64,000 bases of DNA from Syngnathus acus (taxonomy: Eukaryota; Chordata; Actinopteri; Syngnathiformes; Syngnathidae). The position numbers and the translations under genes are program-made. Position 1 is the first letter of the stretch. Each line of letters opens with the position of its first letter. The notes beneath the pieces are model-generated. The model did not search any database and was not told where the DNA came from. It was given only the letters and a program-made list of their open reading frames with translations. This document shows, one piece after another, positions 21,721 through 32,001 of the stretch. The stretch lies in the NCBI RefSeq assembly GCF_901709675.1, contig NC_051102.1, positions 8,467,412 to 8,531,411 on the forward strand, in the 5' to 3' direction.

Positions 21721-24700
21721 GCCATTGTATGGAGTGTTTTGTTTGTAGTGTTTGCCATTGTATGCCGTGTTTTGTTTGTAGTGTTTGCCATTGTATGCCG
21801 TGTTTTGTTTGTAGTGTTTGCCATTGTATGGCGTGTTTTGTCGTTTGTACTGTTTGCCATTGTATGGCGCCTTTTGTCGTTTGTACTGTTTGCCATTGTA
21901 TGGCGCCTTTTGTCGTTTGTACTGTTTGCCATTGTATGGCGCCTTTTGTCGTTTGTACTGTTTGCCATTGTATGGCGCCTTTTGTCGTTTGTACTGTTTG
22001 CCATTGCATGGCGCCTTTTGTCGTTTGTAGTGTTTGCCATTGCATGGCGCCTTTTGTCGTTTGTAGTGTTTGCCATTGCATGGCGCCTTTTGTCGTTTGT
22101 AGTGTTTGCCATTGCATGGCGCCTTTTGTCGTTTGTAGTGTTTGCCATTGCATGGCGTCTTTTGTCGTTTGTAGTGTTTGCCATTGCATGGCGCCTTTTG
22201 TCGTTTGTAGTGTTTGCCATTGCATGGCGTCGTTTGTAGTGTTTGCCATTGCATGGCGTCTTTTGTCGTTTGTAGTGTTTGCCATTGCATGGCGTCTTTT
22301 GTCGTTTGTAGTGTTTGCCATTGCATGGCGTCTTTTGTCGTTTGTAGTGTATGCCATTGCATGGCGTCTTTTGTCGTTTGTAGTGTATGCCATTGCATGG
22401 CGTCTTTTGTTTGCCATTGCATGGCGTCTTTTGTCGTTTGTAGTGTTTGCCATTGCATGGCGCCTTTTGTCGTTTGTAGTGTTTGCCATTGCATGGCGCC
22501 TTTTGTCGTTTGTAGTGTTTGCCATTGCATGGCGCCTTTTGTCGTTTGTAGTGTTTGCCATTGCATGGCGCCTTTTGTCGTTTGTAGTGTTTGCCATTGC
22601 ATGGCGCCTTTTGTCGTTTGTAGTGTTTGCCATTGCATGGCGTCTTTTGTCGTTTGTAGTGTTTGCCATTGCATGGCGCCTTTTGTCGTTTGTAGTGTTT
22701 GCCATTGCATGGCGTCTTTTGTCGTTTGTAGTGTTTGCCATTGCATGGCGTCTTTTGTCGTTTGTAGTGTTTGCCATTGCATGGCGTCTTTTGTCGTTTG
22801 TAGTGTTTGCCATTGCATGGCGTCGTTTGTAGTGTTTGCCATTGCATGGCGTCGTTTGTAGTGTTTGCCATTGCATGGCGTCTTTTGTCGTTTGTAGTGT
22901 TTGCCATTGCATGGCGTCTTTTGTCGTTTGTAGTGTTTGCCATTGCATGGCGTCTTTTGTCGTTTGTAGTGTTTGCCATTGCATGGAGTCTTTTGTCGTT
23001 TGTAGTGTTTGCCATTGCATGGCGTCTTTTGTCGTTTGTAGTGTTTGCCATTGCATGGCGTCTTTTGTCGTTTGTAGTGTTTGCCATTGCATGGCGTCTT
23101 TTGTCGTTTGTAGTGTATGCCATTGCATGGCGTCTTTTGTTTGTAGTGTTTGCCATTGCATGGCGTGTTTTGTTTGTAGTGTTTGCCATTGTATGGCGTG
23201 TTTTGTTTGCCATTGCATGGCGTCTTTTGTCGTTTGTACTGTTTGCCATTGCATGGCGTCTTTTGTCGTTTGTAGTGTTTGCCATTGCATGGCGTCTTTT
23301 GTCGTTTGTAGTGTTTGCCATTGCATGGCGTCTTTTGTCGTTTGTAGTGTTTGCCATTGCATGGCGTCTTTTGTCGTTTGTAGTGTTTGCCATTGCATGG
23401 CGCCTTTTGTCGTTTGTAGTGTTTGCCATTGCATGGCGCCTTTTGTCGTTTGTAGTGTTTGCCATTGCATGGCGCCTTTTGTCGTTTGTAGTGTTTGCCA
23501 TTGCATGGCGCCTTTTGTCGTTTGTAGTGTTTGCCATTGCATGGCGTCTTTTGTCGTTTGTACTGTTTGCCATTGCATGGCGTCTTTTGTCGTTTGTAGT
23601 GTTTGCCATTGCATGGCGTCTTTTGTCGTTTGTAGTGTTTGCCATTGCATGGCGTCTTTTGTCGTTTGTAGTGTTTGCCATTGCATGGCGTCTTTTGTCG
23701 TTTGTAGTGTTTGCCATTGCATGGCGTCTTTTGTCGTTTGTAGTGTTTGCCATTGCATGGCGTCTTTTGTCGTTTGTAGTGTTTGCCATTGCATGGCGTC
23801 TTTTGTCGTTTGTAGTGTTTGCCATTGCATGGCGTCTTTTGTCGTTTGTAGTGTTTGCCATTGCATGGCGTCTTTTGTCGTTTGTAGTGTTTGCCATTGC
23901 ATGGCGCGTTTTGTCGTTTGTAGTGTTTGCCATTGCATGGCGTCTTTTGTCGTTTGTACTGTTTGCCATTGCATGGCGCGTTTTGTCGTTTGTAGTGTTT
24001 GCCATTGCATGGCGTGTTTTGTTTGTAGTGTTTGCCATTGTATGGCGTGTTTTGTTTGCCATTGCATGGCGTCTTTTGTCGTTTGTACTGTTTGCCATTG
24101 CATGGCGTCTTTTGTCGTTTGTAGTGTTTGCCATTGCATGGCGTCTTTTGTCGTTTGTAGTGTTTGCCATTGCATGGCGTCTTTTGTCGTTTGTAGTGTT
24201 TGCCATTGCATGGCGTCTTTTGTCGTTTGTAGTGTTTGCCATTGCATGGCGTCTTTTGTCGTTTGTAGTGTATGCCATTGCATGGCGTCTTTTGTCGTTT
24301 GTAGTGTATGCCATTGCATGGCGTCTTTTGTTTGCCATTGCATGGCGTCTTTTGTCGTTTGTAGTGTTTGCCATTGCATGGCGCCTTTTGTCGTTTGTAG
24401 TGTTTGCCATTGCATGGCGCCTTTTGTCGTTTGTAGTGTTTGCCATTGCATGGCGTCTTTTGTCGTTTGTAGTGTTTGCCATTGCATGGCGTCTTTTGTC
24501 GTTTGTACTGTTTGCCATTGCATGGCGTCTTTTGTCGTTTGTACTGTTTGCCATTGCATGGCGTCTTTTGTCGTTTGTACTGTTTGCCATTGCATGGCGC
24601 GTTTTGTCGTTTGTAGTGTTTGCCATTGCATGGCGCGTTTTGTCGTTTGTAGTGTTTGCCATTGCATGGCGCGTTTTGTCGTTTGTAGTGTTTGCCATTG

Positions 24701-25910
24701 CATGGCGCGTTTTGTTTGTAGTGTTTGCCATTGCATGGCGTGTTTTGTTTGTAGTGTTTGCCATGGCATGGCGTGTTTTGTTTGTAGTGTTTGCCATTGC
24801 ATGGCGTGTTTTGTTTGTAGTGTTTGCCATTGCATGGCGTGTTTTGTTTGTAGTGTTTGCCATTGCATGGCGTGTTTTGTTTGTAGTGTTTGCCATTGCA
24901 TGGCGTGTTTTGTTTGTAGTGTTTGCCATTGCATGGCGTGTTTTGTTTGTACTGTTTGCCATTGCATGGCGTGTTTTGTTTGTACTGTTTGCCATTGCAT
25001 GGTGTGTTTTGTTTGTACTGTTTGCCATTGCATGGCGTGTTTTGTTTGTAGTGTTTGCCATTGCATGGCGTGTTTTGTTTGTAGTGTTTGCCATTGCATG
25101 GCGTGTTTTGTTTGTAGTGTTTGCCATTGCATGGCGTGTTTTGTTTGTAGTGTTTGCCATTGCATGGCGTGTTTTGTTTGTACTGTTTGCCATTGCATGG
25201 CGTGTTTTGTTTGTACTGTTTGCCATTGCATGGCGTGTTTTGTTTGTAGTGTTTGCCATTGCATGGCGTGTTTTGTTTGTAGTGTTTGCCATTGCATGGC
25301 GTGTTTTGTTTGTAGTGTTTGCCATTGCATGGCGTGTTTTGTTTGTAGTGTTTGCCATTGCATGGCGTGTTTTGTTTGTAGTGTTTGCCATTGTATGGCG
25401 TCTTTTGTTTGTACTGTTTGCCATTGTATGGCGTCTTTTGTTTGTACTGTTTGCCATTGCATGGCGTCTTTTGTCGTTTGTACTGTTTGCCAGTGCATGG
25501 CGCCTTTTGTCGTTTGTAGTGTTTGCCATTGCATGGCGTGTTTTGTCGTTTGTAGTGTTTGCCATTGCATGGCGTCTTTTGTCGTTTGTAGTGTTTGCCA
25601 TTGCATGGCGTCTTTTGTCGTTTGTAGTGTTTGCCATTGCATGGCGTCTTTTGTCGTTTGTAGTGTTTGCCATTGCATGGCGTCTTTTGTCGTTTGTAGT
25701 GTTTGCCATTGCATGGCGTCTTTTGTCGTTTGTAGTGTTTGCCATTGCATGGCGTCTTTTGTCGTTTGTAGTGTTTGCCATTGCATGGCGTCTTTTGTCG
25801 TTTGTAGTGTTTGCCATTGCATGGCGTCGTTTGTAGTGTTTGCCATTGCATGGCGTCGTTTGTAGTGTTTGCCATTGCATGGCGCCTTTTGTCGTTTGTA
25901 GTGTTTGCCA
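21721..25910. repeat. 4.2-kb minisatellite, mainly 36- and 33-bp units
   Basis: The consensus carries TTGCCATTGCATGGCG, a variable trinucleotide stretch, TTTTGTCGTTTGTAGTG (36 bp) or TTTTGTTTGTAGTG (33 bp). Length suggests roughly 115-125 copies. Shorter variants (29 bp at 22227, 22824, 22853, 25828, 25857) shift the reading frame. Blocks differ in order: GTATGG/GCGCC types at the left, GCGTC types in the middle, 33-bp GCGTG types at 24710-25400, GCGTC again at the right. Because units are multiples of three and lack stops in five frames, ORFs over 1,000 codons appear on both strands; I regard them as artefacts. Confidence 0.98.
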
Positions 25911-26082
25911 CTCGACCAAAGACTCATGACTAGAGCAGTGACGGAAGAGCAACCCACGCTCACCTCAAGACTGAAAACTTCAAAACCGAAGTGCCACTTT
26001 GCCCGCCTTCTACCTCAATTTGAAATTGCCTCCCGATTGGCTGTTGGAAAAGTAGGCGTGGTCAGGCCAATTTCAGCTGCGC
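25908..26082 (-). repeat. Inverted copy of the flanking SINE-like family, truncated by the array
   Basis: This is the reverse complement of about 19485-19654. The array stops exactly within its A-box (CCACTCGACCA at 25908-25918), so the B-box half is missing. Confidence 0.85.
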
Positions 26083-26290
26083 TCTGATTGGTCGGACTGA
26101 ATTTGGGCAGAGGTAGGAGGCGGGCAAAGTGGCACAGGTTTTTGAAGGCAGTTTTCAGTCTTGAAGTGAGCGTCGGTTGCTCTTCTGTCACTAACATCGT
26201 TACGACACTTTGGTCGAGTGGTTAACGTCATTGCCTCTGACACGATGGAACTAGTGTTCGAGACCTACCCTTGGGCTGTGGTTTGTCAAT
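26083..26290 (+). repeat. Direct-orientation copy of the SINE-like family
   Basis: A-box TGGTCGAGTGG at 26211 and B-box GTTCGAGAC at 26256, then GGGCTGTGGTTTGTC. It lies back to back with the inverted copy at 25908-26082. Confidence 0.8.
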
Positions 26291-26305
26291 TTCAATTTTG
26301 TCAAA

Positions 26306-26608
26306 AAAGGTGCTTAATGTTTGGTGTTAGGTGCTTAAGGTCTAATGCTGTTAGGTGCTTAAGGTCTAATGGGGTTAGGGTTTGGTGTTAGGTGCTTAAG
26401 GTTTGGTGTTAGGTGCTTAAGGTCTAATGGTGTTAGGTGCTTAAGGTCTAATGGTGTTAGGTGCTTGAGGTCTAATGGGTTAGGGTTTGGTGTTAGGTTT
26501 AGGTCTAGGGTTTGGTGTTAGGTGCTTAAGGTTTGGTGTTAGGTGCTTAAGGTCTAATGGTGTTAGGTACTTAAGGTCTAATAGGGTTAGGGTTTGGTGT
26601 TAGGTGTT
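26306..26608. repeat. Minisatellite with telomere-like GTTAGGG words
   Basis: Alternating GGTGTTAGGTGCTTAAGG, TCTAATGG and GGGTTAGGGTTTGG blocks, with irregular unit length of about 22-48 bp. Confidence 0.9.
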
Positions 26609-26899
26609 TGAAGCATCATTGTTGGTAAGCTTCAGCTTGAGTATCTGCCATTGTTCCCTTCCAAAGTTATCAATCCTGAACTTGTGCATGCGTGTGTCAA
26701 ACTCTCAGTTGTAGTGCCGGTTCCCATGTCTTTACCTTCCAAGAAGAGCTGGAGAAAAACATGCGACGGGAGCGGGGAATGTGAAAGAAGACAGCCTTGG
26801 CGCCATTCATCCGAGAGCCTCTTGACAATGTTTGACAGTCGCCGCGGCGTGAACAGGTGAGTCGACACGCACACATAGCAAGCTGATTGGAGGTGGGGG

Positions 26900-26985
26900 T
26901 GAGGGCGGGTGTGGCACTTTTCACTTTCAGTTCAGCTTTGGCCAGGATTTTTCCCTAATAAAGTGGCCTGTTTTGAGGTACACTT
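26900..26985 (+). repeat. Further fragment of the 20.1-kb repeat family
   Basis: GCGGGTGTGGCACTTTTCAC...CAGTTC and ATTTTTCCCTAATAAAGTGG repeat the segment at 20124-20180. Confidence 0.75.
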
Positions 26986-27020
26986 GAAAATGGCAGTGTA
27001 CCTAATGGAGTGTCCGTGTG

Positions 27021-27116
27021 ATTCCCTCGTTAAGTGCACCTGCGTGAAAAGTTCTAGCTCCTGCAGAACGTGAAAGTGGCTAAAACTTTTCACGCAGGTG
27101 CGCTTAACGAGGGAAT
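27021..27116. repeat. Near-perfect inverted repeat (33-bp arms, 30-nt loop) behind wrnip1
   Basis: Arm 1 (27021-27053, ATTCCCTCGTTAAGTGCACC...) and arm 2 (27084-27116) are reverse complements with one mismatch in 33. It lies about 180 nt beyond the wrnip1 stop on the gene's strand, so it could fold in the 3' UTR or just beyond it. I cannot assign it to a known family. Confidence 0.9.
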
Positions 27117-27296
27117 CTTCGAAAACATGTTGGAATGCGGCCCCGAGGACTAGAGCTTGACACCTGTGACCTTTGACCATGATATGGAAACATAGAACAT
27201 GGAAAGTTTCAAAAAGTTCAAGGACGCAATGCTCAGTCTTATTTTACTTTCAGGAGTGCAAACATAAGCTGAAGAGTGGACAAGTGACTTTGCTTA

Positions 27297-27578
27297 TCAT
27301 CCTTGCAATGGCGTCCAGGTAAAGAAGTCAATGTCGCGCAACTCCTCGGGCAGGTAGTGCTGCTCCACCGGAGTGCCGAAGGCCGGATTGTATTTGTAGC
27401 CCTTGGCGTAGCCCAACTGCTTCATGAGACGGGTGGGTGCGTTGCGCAAGTGCAGCGGAACGGGAGGCAGGGGCCCTTTGTGGTTCCGCAAACAGGCCTT
27501 CACGTTGTTGTAGGCCTTGTACACGTCCACCGATTTGGCCGCCCGGGAGAGGTAGACCACGCACTGAGCCAGGATCAC
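27297..27578 (-). CDS. wrnip1: wrnip1 coding exon 7 (C-terminus)
   Basis: 282 bases in phase 0, ending TGA at 27299-27297. It encodes [20 protein letters not shown] through [14 protein letters not shown]. The last few residues differ from the human tail. Confidence 0.95.
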   Translation of the reverse strand: MILAQCVVYLSRAAKSVDVYKAYNNVKACLRNHKGPLPPVPLHLRNAPTRLMKQLGYAKGYKYNPAFGTPVEQHYLPEELRDIDFFTWTPLQG

Positions 27579-30500
27579 CTGGAATCAAGATATAAACGAT
27601 ATATTATTTATTATTATTTTTTCCTCCTCAATACTGCCAATTACAATTACTATTCCAACGAACTGCTTGAACTTTTTTGACAACTTGTTCAGGCCACTGA
27701 CATACCTCGCATTCGGGCATCCCGATGAAGTGACAGGCCTGGTAAGTGGACACGGCCTGAGGCAGAGCCAAGGGATCGGCGAGACCTGAGAGTGCCAGGA
27801 ACGCCGAGTGAGGAGCCCGAAAAGAACATTTTGATTGAACTCGATCGTAGAATCTCTGTCTGCCGTACCTACGTCCTCACTGGCAAAGCGGACCAGCCTG
27901 CGAGCCACGTAGAGCGGATCCTCGCCTCCTTCCAGCATGCGGCCCAGCCAGTAGAGGGCGGCGTTCTCGTGGGAGCCTCTCATGGACTTGTGCAATGCCG
28001 AGATGCAGTTGAAATGCTCTTCGCCTTTGGAGTCATACAAACGGAAAGTTACATCACGACGATTATGATGCCTTCTGATTGTTCCACTGACTGCTAAATC
28101 AAACCGCATCGCACGACTGGAGTCGGATCATATCTCCAACTTTGCTTTTATTTACCATCGACAAGATACAAACTTAGTGTTTTAATGCGAGTCATTCGTC
28201 AAGTGGGCCGAGTGCATTTCAACACCTCATAAAATTGGGAGCAGTAAATCTCCGTGTTTCGGGACAGCTGAACGTTATGCAACCCAACAACTGGGGAGGC
28301 CACAGGGAAAACGAGTTTTCCACAGATGGTCACGACTTGAGGCTGGAGCTTCAAAGGGAAAATATTCAAATTGACTTTGTAAACTATTATTTAAAATGTA
28401 GACAATATTCTAAGGCTGGGAGAATGAAATTCAAGATTATTTATCCCCACCGCCAAATTTGGCTTCCACAATCAGTTTTTGTGTAGGAACAATTTGCTTT
28501 GGTAAGTGATCAGGAGGGGTAGCTTACCAGCTTTGTCGTACAGAATATGAGACCTCTGGAGACCTTCCTTAATGTGTTCTTCCTTCACAAGAATTTCCTG
28601 GGCGGAACCATCTGGTCCTGTCAGTCCAGGCTGGGTCAAGCTGACCTGAGCCTGAACGGCCAGCTGCAGACTGTTCAGCCCTGTCCGAGCGTCGCCGTCA
28701 CACAGGTAGGCGATTGTGTCCAGGGCCTTTTGCTCAATGTAAATTTTGGGCCTGAGAACAAATAGATAATAATCAACAGGCTTTCCTTTTACAAAGTTAG
28801 TTATGATTGTGCAAGTCCCTACAGAAAAACAAAATGAATAGGACCTCAGATTTCCAAACCAACGATTTTGCATCCTCCTCAGCTCACAAGAACAACCCTG
28901 CCCCACCAGAGGGCGCCACTGTTTATAGCAACTCAAAAGTTACATGTCAACAATCTCAGAAAGGTTAGAAAAAATACTGTAATCATTTAAAATGTATCAC
29001 AAATATTTTTGGCTGGTGTTTGTTTTTTGTGGTCCTGGAATGGATTATTGGCATTTCAATTCATTTCGACTGAGAAAGATGATTTGAGATATAAATATTT
29101 AGGGCTACAAATCAAATTGTAACTACAACATTTTATCGTGACAACCAGCCACCATTAATAAGTGATCCGGTAGTCATTTTAGGTTTCTGTAAGGCTTGGC
29201 GAGATGCCCGGGGCCACCTCAGTCTGGTGCAAGTCCAAGCTTTTAATGTGGACATGTGTGATTTGCTGCGTTCTTTCCACGCCTGGCAAACAATACTGTC
29301 AACAAATCTGCCTGACATGCAACATTGCATTCCGCGAGGAGCCAGAAGCCATCAAAGGCCTCGCGGGCTACAGATCGTGCGCAAATCTGATCTGTCAACA
29401 CATCATTCGGGACCCAGGCCCAGAGGATTGCACTGGCTCCTGCCGCCCTCCTCCCCATCAAAGATCCAAACGGGCCGGCTCAGCCAAACAATTTTGATTT
29501 GTGGCGCGTTGTCCACTCAGGAGCGCAGCACTCACTCGTTTGGGTCCGCTTCGTGGTCCGGCCATTGGGGATTGGCTTGATCCCGTTCCAGCACGGTGAT
29601 CCCGAGCGCCGCCACCGCCCGGTCCAGGATCGAGCCCATCGCCTCTACCGAGAGCTTCTCGAGGACGAGTACTCTGCAGCGGCTCAGCAGAGCGGCGTTC
29701 ACCTGGAAGGACGGATTCTCGGTGGTGGCCCCAATCAGAGTGACTGTTCCGCACTCGACGTGAGGGAGGAACGTGTCCTGAAATACAGAAGAAAACGATG
29801 GGACATACATCTGTGAGGATGTAACATCCTTTTTCCCAGTAAGTACTGGCTTCATTTCAAATAAAAGTAATGGATGGTAAATAGATATTTGTTGAATTAA
29901 TATAAATGTACACAAAAAAGGTACTTTATATCATGCTTTTATTGAAATTACTTGTTAAGAGGTGGGGCCTGGCAAGGCATGAGACGAATATAGCTGACCT
30001 GTTGCGATTTATTGAAGCGGTGGATTTCGTCAATGAACAGGATGGTCTTGCGTTTGAACAGCCGCAGCTCATTCTGCGCTTGCTTGATGACTTCTCGCAC
30101 GTCGGCGGTGGACGCGCTGGTGGCGGAGAGTGGCACGAAACGAGCCGTGCCCTTCTTTTTGCTGTTGCTGGCAATGATGTGAGCCAGAGTGGTCTAACAC
30201 AGAGGGAGTGCAATGTTAAAAATACATGACTGAGTCTTTTTGCCACCTGATATGCAAGATTGTTAAGGGTGATGACGTCACCACAGCACCTTGCCACATC
30301 CTGGTGGTCCCCAGAGGATGAGAGAGGGTATTTCCTGGCAGTCCAACAGGGACCGCAGGAGGGTTTGTTCCCCGACAACTTTGCTCTGACCAAAGTACTC
30401 CTCCATCGAGTTCGGCCTCAAAATCTCTGCCAGTGGTTTGTTTGAGGCTAATAGTGTCCGTAGATCCAAATTAGGTGTTGCGTTCAAGGTTCGTCCGTCG

Positions 30501-30871
30501 CTCTTACTTTGCGCCCCAGAATGTTTGGGTTCGGCTTGGAGCTCGGGCGGAAAGCTACTCTTGACTGCCTTGTTGACCGCGCCACCGCCACTAGCTTGTT
30601 TGTTGGGTAGTGACGCGTCCGTGTCATTTTGATGTGAGCTTTTCGACTTGTTGCCGTGGAACATGGAGAATACTCCAGAGGAAGCAGGGGAAAGCGCCGT
30701 GTGGTCTGCACCCGCAAGCTTTGGCGCAGCTTCGGAACGAAACTTTTTCATCGGTGGTCCACCTTCGGCATCACCCTTCAGTAGACAAACATCGAGATGA
30801 CCATTAATAGCGTCGGAGGTGAAGTCTTTCAAACAAACAGGGCACTGCACCGATATGGAAGACGTCGCCAT
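27297..30871 (-). CDS. wrnip1: WRNIP1, AAA+ ATPase with UBZ zinc finger, 7 coding exons, complete
   Basis: Werner helicase-interacting protein 1 is a nuclear ATPase of the RarA/Mgs1 family that binds ubiquitin and acts at stalled replication forks with DNA polymerase delta. The exons (30871-30290, 30193-29999, 29777-29536, 28751-28528, 28024-27869, 27785-27706, 27578-27297) total 1761 bases, 586 aa plus TGA, with every phase agreeing. Residues 8-29 form a UBZ4 finger (C10, C13, H25, C29). Walker A GPPGCGKTT spans the exon 1/2 junction (K194, T195). Walker B is [10 protein letters not shown] with D249/E250. [13 protein letters not shown] is the sensor 1 region, and the helical C-terminal part runs to [11 protein letters not shown]. 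It is shorter than human (665 aa), with a reduced linker between finger and ATPase. An in-frame GTG upstream at 30895 is not used here; the ATG at 30871 has a good AAGATGG context. Confidence 0.97.
27706..27785 (-). CDS. wrnip1: wrnip1 coding exon 6
   Basis: 80 bases, phase 1 in and phase 0 out. It encodes [20 protein letters not shown] through GMPECE. The acceptor is ctcag and the donor gtatgt. Confidence 0.93.
27869..28024 (-). CDS. wrnip1: wrnip1 coding exon 5
   Basis: 156 bases, phase 1 in and phase 1 out. It encodes [18 protein letters not shown] through [10 protein letters not shown]. The donor is gtacgg. Confidence 0.95.
28528..28751 (-). CDS. wrnip1: wrnip1 coding exon 4
   Basis: 224 bases, phase 2 in and phase 1 out. 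It encodes [20 protein letters not shown] through [11 protein letters not shown]. The acceptor is ctcag and the donor gtaagc. Confidence 0.95.
28903..28920 (+). promoter_or_regulatory. CTCF-like motif in wrnip1 intron 3
   Basis: CCACCAGAGGGCGCCACT is a near-ideal CTCF core motif, 150 bp outside wrnip1 exon 4. Confidence 0.55.
29536..29777 (-). CDS. wrnip1: wrnip1 coding exon 3
   Basis: 242 bases, phase 0 in and phase 2 out. It encodes [20 protein letters not shown] through HEADPNE. The acceptor is tttcag and the donor gtgagt. Confidence 0.95.
29999..30193 (-). CDS. wrnip1: wrnip1 coding exon 2 (Walker B)
   Basis: 195 bases, phase 0 both sides. It encodes [10 protein letters not shown] through [15 protein letters not shown]. 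The acceptor is tgttag and the donor gtcagc. Confidence 0.95.
30290..30871 (-). CDS. wrnip1: wrnip1 coding exon 1 (UBZ finger, linker, Walker A)
   Basis: 582 bases, 194 codons, phase 0 out. It starts [14 protein letters not shown] and ends at the Walker A lysine (WGPPGCGK). The linker is Ser/Ala-rich. The donor gtgctg is not a strong consensus but is forced by the continuing protein. Confidence 0.95.
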
Positions 30872-31416
30872 CTTGCATCCTTGAACACTTGCCACGTGAC
30901 CAAGGAAACGATTTAAAATTGGAATTTCGAAAACAAAATTAAAACTACTGTCATCTTCTGTATCATGTTTCTAAATTGTAGCATAAATTGTAACTGTCTA
31001 TGAGATCAGAAAATATTTTCGTCACGTTCGTTTCTACCTTTGTGTTCAACGCTTCCGGTTTTATGTTCAGGGGTAATGGGACGTTCCAGTTTCACCGCTA
31101 ACTCTTGGGAAGAAAATGCACATCACTGTAATTACAGTGATACGTAACTTATAAGTTAATTTATACCTGCACAAAGAAAATCGCAACACAATCCATTTCA
31201 TATTAAAAATTGATGCAATTATTCTACTAAAACAAATAATGGTATAAATTTGAGGGGATTATAGGATTTTCTCAAGAGTCGTTACATTGGTGCATCAATT
31301 CAATTTATGTTTCTGCTCAGAAGAAAAATCCCAGACCAAGTGCACCAACAAAATGAGCCAGGCCAAGTGAAGAATGGCCAAGATGAAGTGAGCTCCTGTG
31401 TGCTGACAGCAGAAGC
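30872..31416. promoter_or_regulatory. wrnip1 upstream / possible bidirectional promoter
   Basis: 546 bp separate the wrnip1 start from the divergent candidate small ORF. TCACGTGG (E-box) lies at 30892-30899. No TATA box was seen; the wrnip1 start itself sits in AAGATGGCGAC, a YY1-type sequence. Confidence 0.35.
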
Positions 31417-31497
31417 ATGAGCGCGCCAGTCTTCTTCCCCGACCTAGAAAAGGTGAAAACGATGCGATCCTTCTGGGAGATGAAGTTGAACCTAGAG
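31417..31497 (+). CDS. Candidate small coding exon, unidentified, divergent from wrnip1
   Basis: An ATG at 31417 opens 27 codons beginning MSAPVFFPDLEKVK and ending WEMKLNLE, followed by a possible donor (gtacat) in phase 0. The codon choice (GTC TTC TTC CCC GAC, TTC TGG GAG ATG AAG) looks coding. It starts 546 bp from the wrnip1 ATG and points away from it, so the two could share a bidirectional promoter. It may be a separate small gene or an alternative first exon of mylk4. I do not recognise the protein. Confidence 0.35.
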
Positions 31498-32001
31498 GTA
31501 CATATGCATTCGGTACATCTTATATTCGAAAAATAAATTCAACTTCAGGAGTACCAGCAAAGTTTGCTAAAAAGCCAAGTTGTAACAATGCAACAATATT
31601 ATAGTGCAGTGCATATCAATATTAAAACTGCCCAATACGAATAGAAAGAAAAAAAAGATGACAACTGCATGTATGAAAAGTGTTCTTGTATTTTGAAAAA
31701 AAGAAACACACAATCCACCTTTCGTTTTTTGTTTGTTTTTTTGTTAATAAAGACGCGAGACTGGTACACTTTTCTGGTGTATTTTCTATTGACAATGCCG
31801 TGTCGTGTCGTATTAATAGGAGTCAATAAATACAATATAGCTCAGGTTTTTTATTTCACACCAAAGGCCCAGTGTGCGCGCGTGTCGCGTGCGACCACAT
31901 TAAACACAAATCCAAACAACTTCTGTACATTATTTATACAATTTACAGGTGGTTGAGCCTTAAAAATTTCGAAATATGATCATATTTGATGTTTTTAATA
32001 T

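Noticed and set aside
22807-25865. Two plus-strand 1,009-codon ORFs over the minisatellite
   Set aside because: Same cause as on the minus strand; low-complexity hydrophobic/Cys repeats with no resemblance to real proteins.
21721-25910. CRISPR-like array
   Set aside because: Eukaryotic context; there are no unique spacers, since the whole unit repeats.
21612-25963. Three minus-strand ORFs of 1,400+ codons over the minisatellite
   Set aside because: The peptide is a pure consequence of 36/33-bp tandem units lacking stops. Frame-shifting 29-bp units simply pass the peptide from one frame to another. No domain, no start context and no splice logic.
30872-30895. Upstream extension of wrnip1 to 30895
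   Set aside because: The codon at 30895-30893 is GTG, not ATG. The ATG at 30871 has a good context and gives the expected start just before the zinc finger.
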